Assembly (NCBI RefSeq): GCF_021730395.1
Contig: NC_069367.1
Location: forward strand, 3,346,501 to 3,410,500
Source: Mercenaria mercenaria
Taxonomy: Eukaryota; Mollusca; Bivalvia; Venerida; Veneridae
Reading direction: 5' to 3'
DNA length: 64,000 nucleotides
Numbering within the stretch: the stretch's first letter is position 1; each line of letters opens with the position of its first letter. Position numbers and translations under genes: made by a program. Shown here one piece after another: positions 44,750 to 55,706 of this stretch. Under the pieces are notes generated by a model that was not told where the DNA came from, did no database searches, and saw nothing but the letters and a program-made list of their open reading frames with translations.

Positions 44750-47650
44750 AGTAAAGATGAAATGAACTCATTACGTTCACTCAGCGAAGATGACTCTATC
44801 GTGATTAAAAAAGCAGACAAATCTAATTTGATTGTTATAATGAACAAAGCTGACTATATTCTGGAAGTTGAAAGTCAATTAAACGATGAAAAATATTACA
44901 CTAAACTAGACCATGACCCGGCAGAAGAAATTAAGCTGAATATTCGGAATTTTATAAATAAAATCAGTGAATCAAACAGTGTCATAAGTGAGGAATTTGA
45001 CACATTTCCTGAAAACATATGAACGCCACAGTTTTATGTTTTACCAAAAATACATAAAGACTACAATGAAAATTTGCCCATCGGATACCCAGGTAGACCA
45101 ATAGTTTCCGCATGCAACAGTTACACAGATAATGTTTCAAAATATTTTGATTTTATGCTGCAACCACACATGAAATCCCTACCGTCTTATGTTAAAGACA
45201 CTTCTGATTTTTTGCGAAAATTGAAATCTGTGCCAAAATTGTCGAAAAAATGATTGCCTGTAACTTTGGATGTCACTTCACTGTATACAAATATACCACA
45301 TGCTGATGGAATAGACGCGTGTCGACACTACCTAGATAAAGAAAATAATAGTAAACTATCGACGGATGAAATATGTAGCCTAAATTAACTCTCGAAAACA
45401 ATCATTTTCAATTTAATGGTGAAAACTATGTCCAAACTTTAGGAGCGGCCATGGGTAGTTCCATGGCACCTGTGTATGCCTCTTTATTTATGGGTAAATT
45501 AGAAACTGATTTTCTTGAAAGTTGTCACCTTAAACCTACTGCTTGGCTCAGTTTCTTAGATGACATTTTCATGATATGGGATCACTCTCTCGCAGACTTA
45601 AAGGATTTCATAAAAAGACTGAATGCACATCATCCAACAATAAAGTTTACTTACAACGTATCTGTAAACAAAGTGTCATTCCTAGACGTTCAGTGTTGAA
45701 AAATGAAAGTAATACCATATCACGGACATTCACATCAAGTCTACAGATGTTCATGTCATCCAAATAAATGTAAAGAAGGCATACCATTCAGTCAGGCGAA
45801 GCGATATCGACGCATTATATCATTATTTCAGACACAATGTCGTTTATCAAATAGTCACGGAGAACATACGCCCCGCCCGAGGATCGAACTCACGACCCCG
45901 CGATTCGTAGACCGACGCTCTACCTACTGAGCTAAGCCCGCGGGCGGGGCGTATGTTCTCCGTGACTATTTGATAAATGACATTGTGTCTGAAATCATTA
46001 GTCCTCCACCTCTGATTCATGTGGGGCGGTTGGCAGTTACTTGCGAAGAACAGGTTTGTACTAGTACAGAATCCAGAACAACTTGTTAGGTTAACTGCCC
46101 GCCGTTATATGACTGAAATACTGTTGAAAAAACGGCGTTAAACCCAAAACAAACAAAGGTTTGTGGGTCGTTTGTAAGCTAGAACAGGTTTATAGTTGTA
46201 TAAATGTTGTACACTGTTATTGTTAGACAATTTCAAAAGATCCCAGTATTTGTTTATTGTAAGCCCAAAATGCGGAATGGACCAACCTACAGGATTATCT
46301 TACTCATTCGTCTCTAAACAAAAAATCTTTGGATTGTAAAACAAGTAGATGTAACAGACGCAGATGTACACATTTTGACAGTATTATTTAAAGTTGTACA
46401 TTTACGAGTACAAATACAGGGAAAACTTTCGTAATATTTTTCGGTGGAAACTGCACGTCTAGTGACGTTATTTATTTGATCACATGTAAAAGGTGTAAAG
46501 TACAATATGTCGGTCAAACGCATCAACTTGTGTTGACACGGATGAACAGTCATAAATTTGATATCAGAAGTATATGTGACCAAAGTTTTTCATCAAATGT
46601 TGCTCTTCATTTCAATTCTACTGAACATTCAATGGAAGACTTCTTTTATGCCGATTGACTTAGGATAGACTTCTCAATGAGACGTATTAGATTCATAAAT
46701 TAGATACTTTATATCCGAACGGTATGAATTCAAATCATTATATAAATTTTCAGAGTAACATTTTAGAGTACTGAAATGTCCCCCACCATGTGTATGATGT
46801 TTGTTTGATTTTGTTGATGTTGTGTTTTACACAATTATATACTGCATGTTTTATACAGTTACGTAAGCTTTCCATATATTCTTAACACTACCAAAATTGT
46901 TCAGTTTTAATTTTTAACATAATTATATTCTCAATTTATTGTAAATATAAATAATTTTTATGGCGACGTTTTACAAAAAAATAAAAATGCATCTTAATTA
47001 TTACCTCCCTTTATTATATATAAAATTTTGATAAATCCCGTCTGCAAGTTTTGTTTGGAAATTAATTTGATTAATTCTGGCATAGATCGTATTTGTTAAA
47101 TAAATTAGCGCATAATATTATAAACAATTAGATTAATTACTACTATATGTACATTTTTTTAAATGTTCAATTATCTTGTTAAATAATTTAATGTCATTCC
47201 TTGATATATATAACAAAGTTTGCCTTTATCGTGGCATTATGAATTTTAAGATGAATCTCTGTTACCTTTAAAACTTTTGTATTTGAATCTTCAATAATTA
47301 ACTGTTATTTCCACTTCTTTAATCATTATTTACTGGCCGAGTCTCTGTGGAAATTCATGTATCATTTGATCCAGTTAATTAATGATGAGTTTATGTGTAT
47401 TATCTAAATTATAACGTCTACAACTATTACATTGAAAAATAGTATAATAATGTATATTATTTAACATTCATAGACGTATTATTTCATGATGCACTTTTAT
47501 CAACCATTTGTGGCGTCTAAACGTCGAAGTCCATCTGGCGCATCGACGTCATTTCCGTATTTCACGTATCATTGTGTATGTTACCGTCAACTGAAGAATC
47601 TTATTAAAGCAAAACATGTTTTGACAAAACTGTGTTGGTTGATGAATTTT
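44750..47650 (+). mobile_element. Penelope-like retroelement, broken fossil
   Basis: Reverse transcriptase traces in order: DDSIVIKKADKSN (about 44790), FYVLPKIHKDY, PGRPIVSACNS, DVTSLYTNIPH, GAAMGSSMAPVYASLFMG, FLDDIFMIW and KVSFLDV, up to about 45820. After a SINE insertion a GIY-YIG-type endonuclease follows (ITCKRCKVQYVGQT, about 46476) with Cys-containing sequence before it (SLDCKTSRCNRRRCTHF). This order, RT then GIY-YIG, is that of endonuclease-bearing animal Penelope-like elements. It is broken in several places and cannot make the full protein; from the divergence it is old. The AT-rich 3' part includes GCATCGACGTCATTTCCG and a CTGAAGA motif near 47590 that may be a decayed hammerhead-type tail. 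Confidence 0.82.
45822..46170 (+). mobile_element. tRNA-Arg-like SINE with inverted head, nested in the Penelope-like element
   Basis: The tRNA-like head lies on the minus strand from 45945 down: TTAGCTCAGTAGGTAGAGC (A box), TCTACGAATCG (Arg-like anticodon region) and GAGTTCGATCCTC (B box). Its body start then runs backward to about 45826. On the plus strand the body restarts at 45942 and continues to the tail ACGGCGTTAAACCC/AAACAAAC near 46160. The stretch 45826-45878 is the inverse of 45942-45995 with about one difference. It is a retroposon, not a tRNA gene. Confidence 0.85.
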
Positions 47651-48455
47651 CAACATCATATATAAAAGTTGTAATTCAAAGTGTCTAAAATTCAAAGAAA
47701 CATTGATCATACGACGGAATCATTGCTAACCAGGATATTCTACATAAAATAAATTTATTTACGCTCAATTTAACATGTTCAGTTTTAACGTTTAACAGGG
47801 AATACTTAAACACTGTGAAGTTGTTTAATTGTATAGATACGAACATTTCATGGTTCGGGCCATTTTTTAAACGGCTATTTCGTGGGGGATATGGATTCAC
47901 GCGTTCAACATTAATCCATAAAATGAATGGAAATATTACTTGTTTTATTTGAATTTTAATTTTCTTAAGCCATCACAAGCACAAAATTCAAGACCCCACC
48001 AAGCCACGAAAATTAATGGTTTTACAGTGATGCGATATGTTATCTAGGTGCCGATATTACATAAAGTATTTTTTGCAAGTTAAGCTTGTCTTTATATCAG
48101 CTATACACACTATATGTTCAACCTTTCAATAAGGAAAACTGTTTTATATTGCCAAGTGTATCATGTTAACAATCAATTGGTAATCTTATTCAAACATGTC
48201 ATTTGTACATCTGTAATTTCAAACAGTGCATGAAAAGTATGGGCGGTTTGAAGGTTATCGTAATTTACTAAATATACAACCCTACACATTTGTTTTTAAA
48301 TCAACGCTTCATGATTTAATGAATAGCAAGAAATTGTTTTGAAATGTACACACGACCTCATACCTAGCTCCGGCTTAAGCGAACGTTTGCTATAGTTAAC
48401 AATGATTGGACTCAAAGAACCACACTTAGCAATATTACGGCCGACACACGGCACA
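47651..48455. other. AT-rich spacer
   Basis: Nothing recognised. Confidence 0.4.
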
Positions 48456-48692
48456 TGAAGACTTATGTTTTCAGAAACTAAAAAAACTACAGGTTTCGAT
48501 TTCAAAATCGATGTTAGTCCAAGTTTAAACATGGCACATAAAGACTTACGTTTTCAGAAACTTAAAACTACAGGTTTCGGTTTCAAGAACAATGTTAGTC
48601 CAAGTTTAAACACGGCAATAAAGACTTACGTTTTCAGGAACTTTAAACTACGGGTTTTGATTTCAAAAAAGATGTTAGTCCAAGTTTTGTAA
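48456..48692 (+). repeat. Three ~81-bp tandem units
   Basis: Each unit reads GACTTACGTTTTCAG, ACTACAGGTTTCG, TTTCAA and GATGTTAGTCCAAGTTTAAA. Starts are near 48460, 48543 and 48623. The open frame across them reflects the repeat and carries no domain. Confidence 0.85.
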
Positions 48693-48834
48693 ATGATTTG
48701 GTTTTTACATTAGATTTTTATTTAAATAAAGAGTGAAATACTACATGTAATCCTACCAGTTTAAGTATGAAATGCAAGTTCTGAAACGAAGAGAATGTTT
48801 CATATAGGGAAATCTCTGAATGAAAAAAAAGCCT

Positions 48835-49135
48835 ACCCACTTAGCTTAGCTTAGCTGAGAGAGTGCAGGTCTATAGATGGCAGAGTGGTTAGTTTAATCC
48901 CTGGGCAAGGCATGTATTCTCTGTAACGATTGAATGAAACACATTGTTTCTGAAACCATTATTCTCAACCTCCGATTCATGTGGAGAAGTTGGTAATTAC
49001 TTGTGGAGAGTAGGTTCATACTGGTACAGAATCCAGGAACACTGGTTAGGTTAATTAACTGCCATAATATAAATCTAAATACTGTTTTAAGAACAGTGCT
49101 GAAACAAAAGCAAACAAATATTACAGAAAAAAAAA
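48835..49135 (+). mobile_element. SINE, second copy of the 45.9-46.2 kb family (old)
   Basis: Body pieces AACCTCCGATTCATGTGG, AGTTGGTAATTACTTG, GGTACAGAATCCAGGAACAC and TTAGGTTAA match the SINE in the Penelope-like element. The tail ends in ACAAAAGCAAACAAAT then an A run. The tRNA-like head (TTAGCTTAGCTGAGAGAG to TAATCCCTGGGC) is badly decayed. Confidence 0.8.
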
Positions 49136-49439
49136 AATCAGCATAATGTTAAGAATTATGTTTTACTTGTTACCACCACGAAGGTTCTTTTGATATGAAC
49201 CAGAATGTTTCACCTTTCAGTGAAATTCTTTCTCATAGAAATATGACAAATAATGAAAATATACCCTTTAAAAATATGTTTTCAGGCACAGAACGCGCCC
49301 ATGCGAAATAGAAAAGCCCGGTCTGTCTAAGTCTTTTCGTGAAGGTGATAAAATGTGCAAACGCCTCCATGACTCTAAAGAACCATGAATATTAACTAAA
49401 TTAAAGGAATAAACATTCATTTACAGACGCCATACAACA

Positions 49440-49585
49440 CTTAAATACTACTGTCAACTTTACTAAAATACTACTGTCAAATTCACCAGAGTACTGCTGT
49501 TAAATTTACTAGAAATACTCCTGTCAAATCTGCTAGAATACTGCTGTCAAATTACTCGAAATACTGCTGTCAAATCTACTAGACA
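49440..49585 (+). repeat. ~24-26-bp tandem repeat, six units
   Basis: Repeats of AATACTGCTGTCAAAT followed by CTACTAG-like sequence. Non-coding. Confidence 0.85.
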
Positions 49586-50106
49586 CAGTAAACAACCAAC
49601 CAAAATATAAGATGTTTGTTCAGCAGTAGCTGTACATAACAACGTAATAAATTACAATATTACAAAGGAAAAGAAAAATAATATTTAAGTCAGACTACAA
49701 ATTTCAGCATCTGTTTGACGGTCAATCATAGAAAGCCGCTTCTAGCAGCAAGTTTTCGCAAAAAAAATATAAACGATTACAGAACAGTCATAAAGTACTT
49801 TTGAAGATTTCAAATTTGAAAGATTGAAGTCTTACATTTCAAATGTTTCCTTTCTTCAAAATATCATAAGGATCGCTCAATGACAATCATTTTTGATTTA
49901 ATAATTGAAGCAGTAATGTGCATGATAAATTCTTTTCATTTCATTTTACTCTTTAAAGAAAGGATTTCTAAATTTTGAAATTGCGTTGGAACAAAACTAT
50001 AGCCAATGTTAAGATTCACCGATATAAAATGACACGATGGATATAACATTACTACTTTTTCATCCAAAAAAAAAAAGCTTAAAAAACTGTATCTATGATT
50101 ACTTAC
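49586..50106. other. Gene-free spacer
   Basis: No feature recognised. Confidence 0.4.
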
Positions 50107-50198
50107 AGTACGCATGCCAGCACACTGGAAAACTGTGATGTCTGAGTAGCGGTTGGACCAATATCAGCAATCTGGCTCTGAGATGGTGTGACTGTTTC
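50107..50198 (-). CDS. Possible single exon of a minus-strand gene
   Basis: On the minus strand a pyrimidine-containing acceptor (TTGGTACTTCAG) precedes 92 bp that read ETVTPSQSQIADIGP and TATQTSQFSSVLACV without a stop, followed by a perfect GTAAGT donor. The segment is richer in GC than its surroundings. No domain and no confident partner exon is visible; a weaker candidate ends at a GTAAGG near 50739 on the same strand. It could equally be chance. Confidence 0.25.
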
Positions 50199-51184
50199 CT
50201 GAAGTACCAAAACGAGAATCTTTGAAAACCTTTCTAGCTTATCTAAGAAAACCAAACAAACCTTAGAAAAAATAGAACTGTCACTGAAGGTAAAGAATTC
50301 GGTGTGACGCTCCGCACAGGACTGGGCATATAGTCACGTATACCATAATATTGAAAAATGACAAAAAGAAGTTCAGTTATTTAAATACCATCTCGTTAAT
50401 ATTATAATTTCCATATAATATGCTAACTTGATTAAAGAGACGGCGTGGTCAGGGTTTCCCCTGCACGAAGACAGATTCGGTAGACAGAACAACCTGTCCA
50501 CGTGCACAGAAAAATCTGAGCACAAGGATCTCACCTTTCTTTAATTAGGTTGAACATTGGTGGAACAGAGGGATAGGTGTGTAATAGATGGAAATACACA
50601 TATTATCATCAAAATTTGAGTCAATAAAAATCAATATATCAAATCTCAGAATTTTATAAGTGAATATTATGGTATCATACAATACATAGAAAACAAACTA
50701 TGCAACAAAATAACAGAATAAAATTCAGAGCCCTTACCTTTTCAACACTCCATGTCAGCGGTTCCGTGCGTGTGTAACAGTTTCTTGCATTTATTATTTC
50801 GAGATGCCAGTTACAATATTATATGTTGACTAAAAATATACGAAATGCAAATTGTGCTTCTGTCTTTGCCAGAAAACGTAAGTTGCGAAGTTAAGAAATC
50901 GGCATGATTGCGAGTATATTTAGATGTGAATTGCAATATTTTATAAGCATTCCACAAAAAGTTTTTCCAAGAAACGGTTTACAAAATGTTTTCGACAAAG
51001 AAGTATTCGAAATGTGCAATGTTTCTTCCTTTGCAGGAAAACTGATGGCAAAATGCTTTGTTATTTCACATTAATTCGAAACATTTAAGACGAGAATACC
51101 AAAAGGATTTAGTTATATCGCTTTAATATTGTCGACATGTGTAAACATTTTCTCACATCTGGAGTCCCTTTGAGGCTTCCGTAA
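50199..51184. other. Gene-free spacer
   Basis: AT-rich. A slightly GC-richer patch at 50440-50560 has exon-like minus-strand splice dinucleotides, but no frame is persuasive. Confidence 0.35.
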
Positions 51185-51490
51185 GTTCAATCATCAAGAC
51201 GATTAATTGCAATCATCAAGACGACTCAATGTGTTAGAAGATTTAGCCAAATTATCAAAACGGTTTAGAACAATTATCGAGCCAATTTAGTGCACGACGC
51301 AGTGCATTAGAAGATTACGTCAAATTGTCAAAACGATTTAGTCTAATTATCAAGACAATTTAGTGTGTTCATCAAGACGATTTAGTGCGTCCTTCAAGCC
51401 GATTTAGGGCGTTTATCAATCCGACTGAATCCGTTTATCAACACGATTTGAACGTTCATCAGATTGTCAAGACGATTTAGTGGAGCACCA
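51185..51490 (+). repeat. ~24-bp degenerate minisatellite upstream of TRIM copy 2
   Basis: About twelve units of CATCAAGACGATTTAGTG-type sequence with variants. It ends 330 bp before the TRIM copy 2 start codon and is absent upstream of copy 1. Confidence 0.8.
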
Positions 51491-51820
51491 GCACGAAGGC
51501 ATTTGTAAAATATAGAAAAAATATTTGATCTCGTACAAAACTTAAGAGATTACGTAACTCGTAGACGTTTTGACTTCCCGTCGCCTAAGGGAACATGTAA
51601 AGACACCCACTTATTGTGTGTATCTGTATAAACGCCTTTACAAGTTTAATTATTTTAATCATGTATAAAATATCAACCTTATAAGCATATCTAACTCAAA
51701 TTGAAAGACAATTTACTTCCTCTTTCCACCCAGCTATAACACTGTGATATAAGACAGATAAAACGTTAAATCAATGTACAGTACGCGGTATTTTGAGTCA
51801 CTTGCCAAAACACGTTTAAA

Positions 51821-53578
51821 ATGGCGGAATGTGATAAATTAAATTCAGCTATAAACAGCTCCGGCGGTGCTGTTCCTGGGCATAAAGAACAAACATTATG
51901 TCAGCCATGTTCAAGAAAGGATTTACAAACAACGGCTGATGTGTTTTGTTCAGACTGTGAGGAATTTCAGTGTAATGAATGTTCAAAAGCACATACAATT
52001 TATGCATTTATGAAAAATCACAAGTTAGTGAATGTGACAGAAGTGAAATCGAAACCAATTTCCTTTGTTATGAAAGGAATGGACAATTGTGAACAGCACT
52101 GTGAATTGTTGAAATTTTTCTGTGAAGACGAGAACCAGCTCTGCTGCAGTACCTGTGCTATAGTGGATCACCGGAAATGCCATAGCGTCGTAGAAGTACA
52201 GAAGATTGCCGGAAAATCGCATTCTGCTGGTTCCAAGTTAAAGAGAAAATTGGAAGAAGTAAAATCAAAGGCGGAGATGATTGTAAAACACACTGAATCA
52301 TCGAAAGAACAACTCAGTAAAGATATCAAAGCAATATTTGTGGAAAGTAAAAAAATGAGAGGAGACATGAATAAAATGTTCGACGACTTGGAAGTTTACG
52401 TTACCAAGAAAAATGACATTTTTCAGGCTGAAGTAACTAATAAACTGGCAAAGAAACGATCCAGCGGTGAGAAACATATCGCTGATGCTACAAAGTCACT
52501 GGAAATTGTTGATACAGTATTGCTGAATGGGACGCCATCACAGAAATTTATAGTAGAAGGGACATTGAAGAAACAGGTCAATGAACTTTACAGGAACGTG
52601 GACAATGAATGTCAACAGTTACCTGTTGCTACCATTTCCTTTAGATTTGATGAAACATTAAAGTTGCCACCAGTTCCCATTTCTGCTTACGTTCCAGGAA
52701 AGCTAACATTAAGTTACACCCTGCCTGAAGCAAAGAAATCTGCCGCACCTGTAGATCCGATTGTTAAGTTAACGATGATTATTTCCATTGATCTGAAACA
52801 GACTGGAGATGATGTCGAGGAACCGTTATACTCAGGACTGGATTTCCTGCCGGATGGTAGACTGGTTGCCGTGGATAATGAAAACAAGAAATGCTTGATT
52901 TACAATGAGAAGCTTGAGGAAGTAGGATCATATCAGTTATCGTATAATGCACAGAGTGTTGTTGCTGTATCTGAAGAGGAAGTGGCGATAACAAGTGGTG
53001 GTCAATACCAGATAGATTTTTTACGTGTTAATAAATCTAATGATATAACTTTGATCAGGACATGTAAAGTTAAGACAATGTATGACTCTATATGTCTGAA
53101 AGATGAGAGAAACTTTGTTGTTGGAACTATCGATGATACAACACCTGTTCGTATTGTATCAATGTCAGGAGAAGAGAAAGATTTCAGCATCAGCTTTCCC
53201 AATAAGAAATATTCTATAGACACTAGTGCGTGCAACTATATGAGGAATACTGGGAAGATGATACTGACCGATAGGCACGATCATACTGTTTATATATACG
53301 ACATTGAATCTAACACCAGAGTCGTTGTCAAGGACAACCAGATCAAGGAACCACTTGGTGTTGCAGTAGGTCCATCCGACTGTATAATGGTTTGCAATAA
53401 AGATACAAATTCCATTGTACAGATCTCTCAAACAGGTCGGATCCTATCATCGTTTAAGGTAGATATGGATTATCCATTCAGAGTCTGTGTTTCAAAGGAT
53501 CAATCTATTCTTGCAGTCACAAACTGCTGTGAGGGAGAATTGAAGTTACAGTTGTTTAATCTTACAGGCTCTGGGTGA
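51821..53578 (+). CDS. TRIM-like protein, tandem B-boxes + coiled coil + NHL-like propeller (copy 2)
   Basis: A 585-residue single-exon paralog of 3995-5731; by eye about four residues in five or more are identical over the full length. B-box 1 has a complete set of ligands (C27, C30, C43, C46, C51, C54, H58), and B-box 2 follows (CEQHCELLKFFCEDE to DHRKCH). A coiled coil spans roughly 130-275 and NHL-like propeller strands about 335-580 (SGLDFLPDGRLVAVDN, EPLGVAVGPSDCIMV). No RING is present. Start ATG after GTTTAAA aligns with copy 1; copy 2 has extra residues near the N-terminus and a short GSG extension at the end. An AATAAA lies at 53913. The same strand and conserved 3' flank support duplication of a whole genomic segment. 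Function is presumably regulatory or immune, not established. Confidence 0.92.
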   Translation: MAECDKLNSAINSSGGAVPGHKEQTLCQPCSRKDLQTTADVFCSDCEEFQCNECSKAHTIYAFMKNHKLVNVTEVKSKPISFVMKGMDNCEQHCELLKFFCEDENQLCCSTCAIVDHRKCHSVVEVQKIAGKSHSAGSKLKRKLEEVKSKAEMIVKHTESSKEQLSKDIKAIFVESKKMRGDMNKMFDDLEVYVTKKNDIFQAEVTNKLAKKRSSGEKHIADATKSLEIVDTVLLNGTPSQKFIVEGTLKKQVNELYRNVDNECQQLPVATISFRFDETLKLPPVPISAYVPGKLTLSYTLPEAKKSAAPVDPIVKLTMIISIDLKQTGDDVEEPLYSGLDFLPDGRLVAVDNENKKCLIYNEKLEEVGSYQLSYNAQSVVAVSEEEVAITSGGQYQIDFLRVNKSNDITLIRTCKVKTMYDSICLKDERNFVVGTIDDTTPVRIVSMSGEEKDFSISFPNKKYSIDTSACNYMRNTGKMILTDRHDHTVYIYDIESNTRVVVKDNQIKEPLGVAVGPSDCIMVCNKDTNSIVQISQTGRILSSFKVDMDYPFRVCVSKDQSILAVTNCCEGELKLQLFNLTGSG

Positions 53579-54083
53579 TTTCATTATTGTTTTCATTTAG
53601 TAACCAGAGATGTGACCTAAAAGATACTCTATATATTTGATAGAAACATGTTTTGATATACAATCTACACACTCATCTAGCACTTTCAAAACTGCACATA
53701 GCCTCTGTTTATCTGAATGATATTGATTGCTTAAATTCAAAGTACAAAATATGAACAATTGCTTTGTAGTATCTATGTAGACATAATTAGCAAGCCTATG
53801 TGTATAACCAGTATTTTGAACACACAATGCATGTATAGCTAGGCATAGTGTAAATGTGTACTTCCACTGAAAAACTGGACAATTGTTAATATACATTTTA
53901 TATATTTATACTAATAAACTTAAATTCATTTGTTGGGGATTTTATACTTTAAAGTATAAAAAAAAATGAACTAACTGTTTGAAAGATGCTCACTGTATTA
54001 TATCATAAGCTCTATACAGTTTTGCTTATTGGACTGGGTAGTTATTATCATAGCAGAGAGTGTGACATTCTGTAATAGATACA
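53579..54083 (+). other. 3' flank of TRIM copy 2, proximal part
   Basis: Aligns with 5732-6250 after copy 1, including a perfect stem-loop (TATACTTTAAAGTATA, within 53940-53961). Homology stops near 54083, where an insertion begins. Confidence 0.7.
53940..53961 (+). promoter_or_regulatory. 3'-flank stem-loop, copy 2
   Basis: A perfect palindrome centred on TTTAAA, at the position of the copy 1 stem at 6125-6151. Both stems are intact although their sequences differ. Confidence 0.45.
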
Positions 54084-54879
54084 GTACGAGTTTTTTCTTC
54101 AAAAGTGTCCTCTTACAGACGTAAGAAACCGTTTCGCTAGGACGAACACCAATATTGTCCGAGGTGAAGCCGAGGATAAAATTGATGTTCGTCCCACTGG
54201 CGCCAGATCAGAAAGAAAATGACTCTGTACATGTTATACCATACCCCCAGGTATTCTATAAGAACCATGGTCGTGAACGGGAAAATATACTAACCCATTT
54301 CAATCGCGTATTTCATATCTAAAACACGCAGTTCAGTAAATGTGTATTATTGATATTAAACAAGTGGTAATTTATTTTCCGTTGTGTTCTCTTCGTTAAA
54401 GATATCAAAGAAAAAAATCAAACAACACCTAGTCATAAAAAGAAAGAGTTGTTTCACATGAAAATTGAACAGCATATTAAACATGTATATTACTCAACGA
54501 AACAAGTGTCAGTATACTGATATAAACATTGAATTCCGGAGAAGGATTGCCTAAAGGGGCCTCAATTCCGGACAGTCAAAGGGCTTTAAAAACTCGCCGT
54601 TTTCAAAGAGTTGTTACATAAAAATTATTTTCGTATTGATGCATTTGCAGTAGGTACGAGTGATGGAATTTCACATAACTAGGTGGAACATAGTTTTCAG
54701 CAATTGTTTATTTTTATTTCTTTTCAAATGGCATTCATTTTCAAAGGGGACCAACTTCTTCAGAATATTTTAACTATCCGTCGTACGGACAATACGGAGG
54801 AAAATGTAATTGTAAGGTAAAATATTGGTAAAGATGTTTTCGTTTATCAAATATTCCTGTGTTTTAATGGTATAGAAGA

Positions 54880-55405
54880 GATCGTGTTTGATACAAATCC
54901 GTTGTATTTTGTATTTTTAGAACTGATAAGACAAAGATCGGATGGGCAGACGCCGAACGTCCATGTTTTTTTTGTAAATAGTGATGTTTTTCTAACGGCT
55001 CAAACTTTCTTAAAATATAAATGATATAAATAATTTTTGGTCAATGGAAAGAATATAAATTAAGCAATTTATTGATTACTTTTAATTATTATTTCGAAAT
55101 ACAGTGGATTAATTATGAATGCTTAACTTACAGTCTTTTTCTTAAAGTTTGGAGCATCGCTACGCCGCTATAAAAATCATATGTCATTTAAAACGGTTAC
55201 CATTTTAAAAAGATATTTAAATGAGAAAATATGAAAATCGTAAGCATTTCAAAACTTTTTGAATTTTTAAAATCCTTGAATGAGCGAAAAAGTTATTAAA
55301 AATAAAAAATTCCGATTCCATACACAAACGATGTAAAAACATTTGTTTTGCCCACCACCAGATAAACAGGTGTTAATGCGTGACGTCACGGCGATCTCTC
55401 CTATA
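54880..55405 (+). repeat. 527-bp interspersed repeat, copy 2
   Basis: Closely matches 20243-20769 in the same orientation. Outside these limits the two loci differ, apart from a short CCTTAAAGG/CCTTTAAGG block just after the right end. Confidence 0.8.
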
Positions 55406-55667
55406 CTCCTTAAAGGCGCTCGCGGTAGTTTTTTCTTGTCACTTGCTCAAACACTGAAAGAGTTTCCGTAGCATTTGTCTAGAAGCCTTTAACCTGCACT
55501 CTTCAAACTTAGCGGTTTGATTGGCTATATGGAGTAGAAAACCCCTATTACATTTCAGCTCAATATGTTAAAGGTAAAAGATGCAGCTGCTGACATGATT
55601 TCTACCTATAGAAACACAGAAAAATCAGTTTCTTCAGTCACACTTTCAGATTGTTTATTCCAGATGT

Positions 55668-55706
55668 TCCTCAGGTGAGCGACCAAGGCCATTTGATCCT
55701 CTTGTT
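55668..55706 (+). repeat. Helentron-like tail motif
   Basis: CCTCAGGTGAGCGACCAAGG followed by ATTTGATCCTCTTGTT matches the tails at 40940, 36545 and 32418, with a weaker hairpin. The element it belongs to was not delimited. Confidence 0.5.

Noticed and set aside
45876-45945. tRNA-Arg-like gene on the minus strand
   Set aside because: It has A and B boxes, but the anticodon stem does not pair and it continues into a SINE body; it is a retroposon head.
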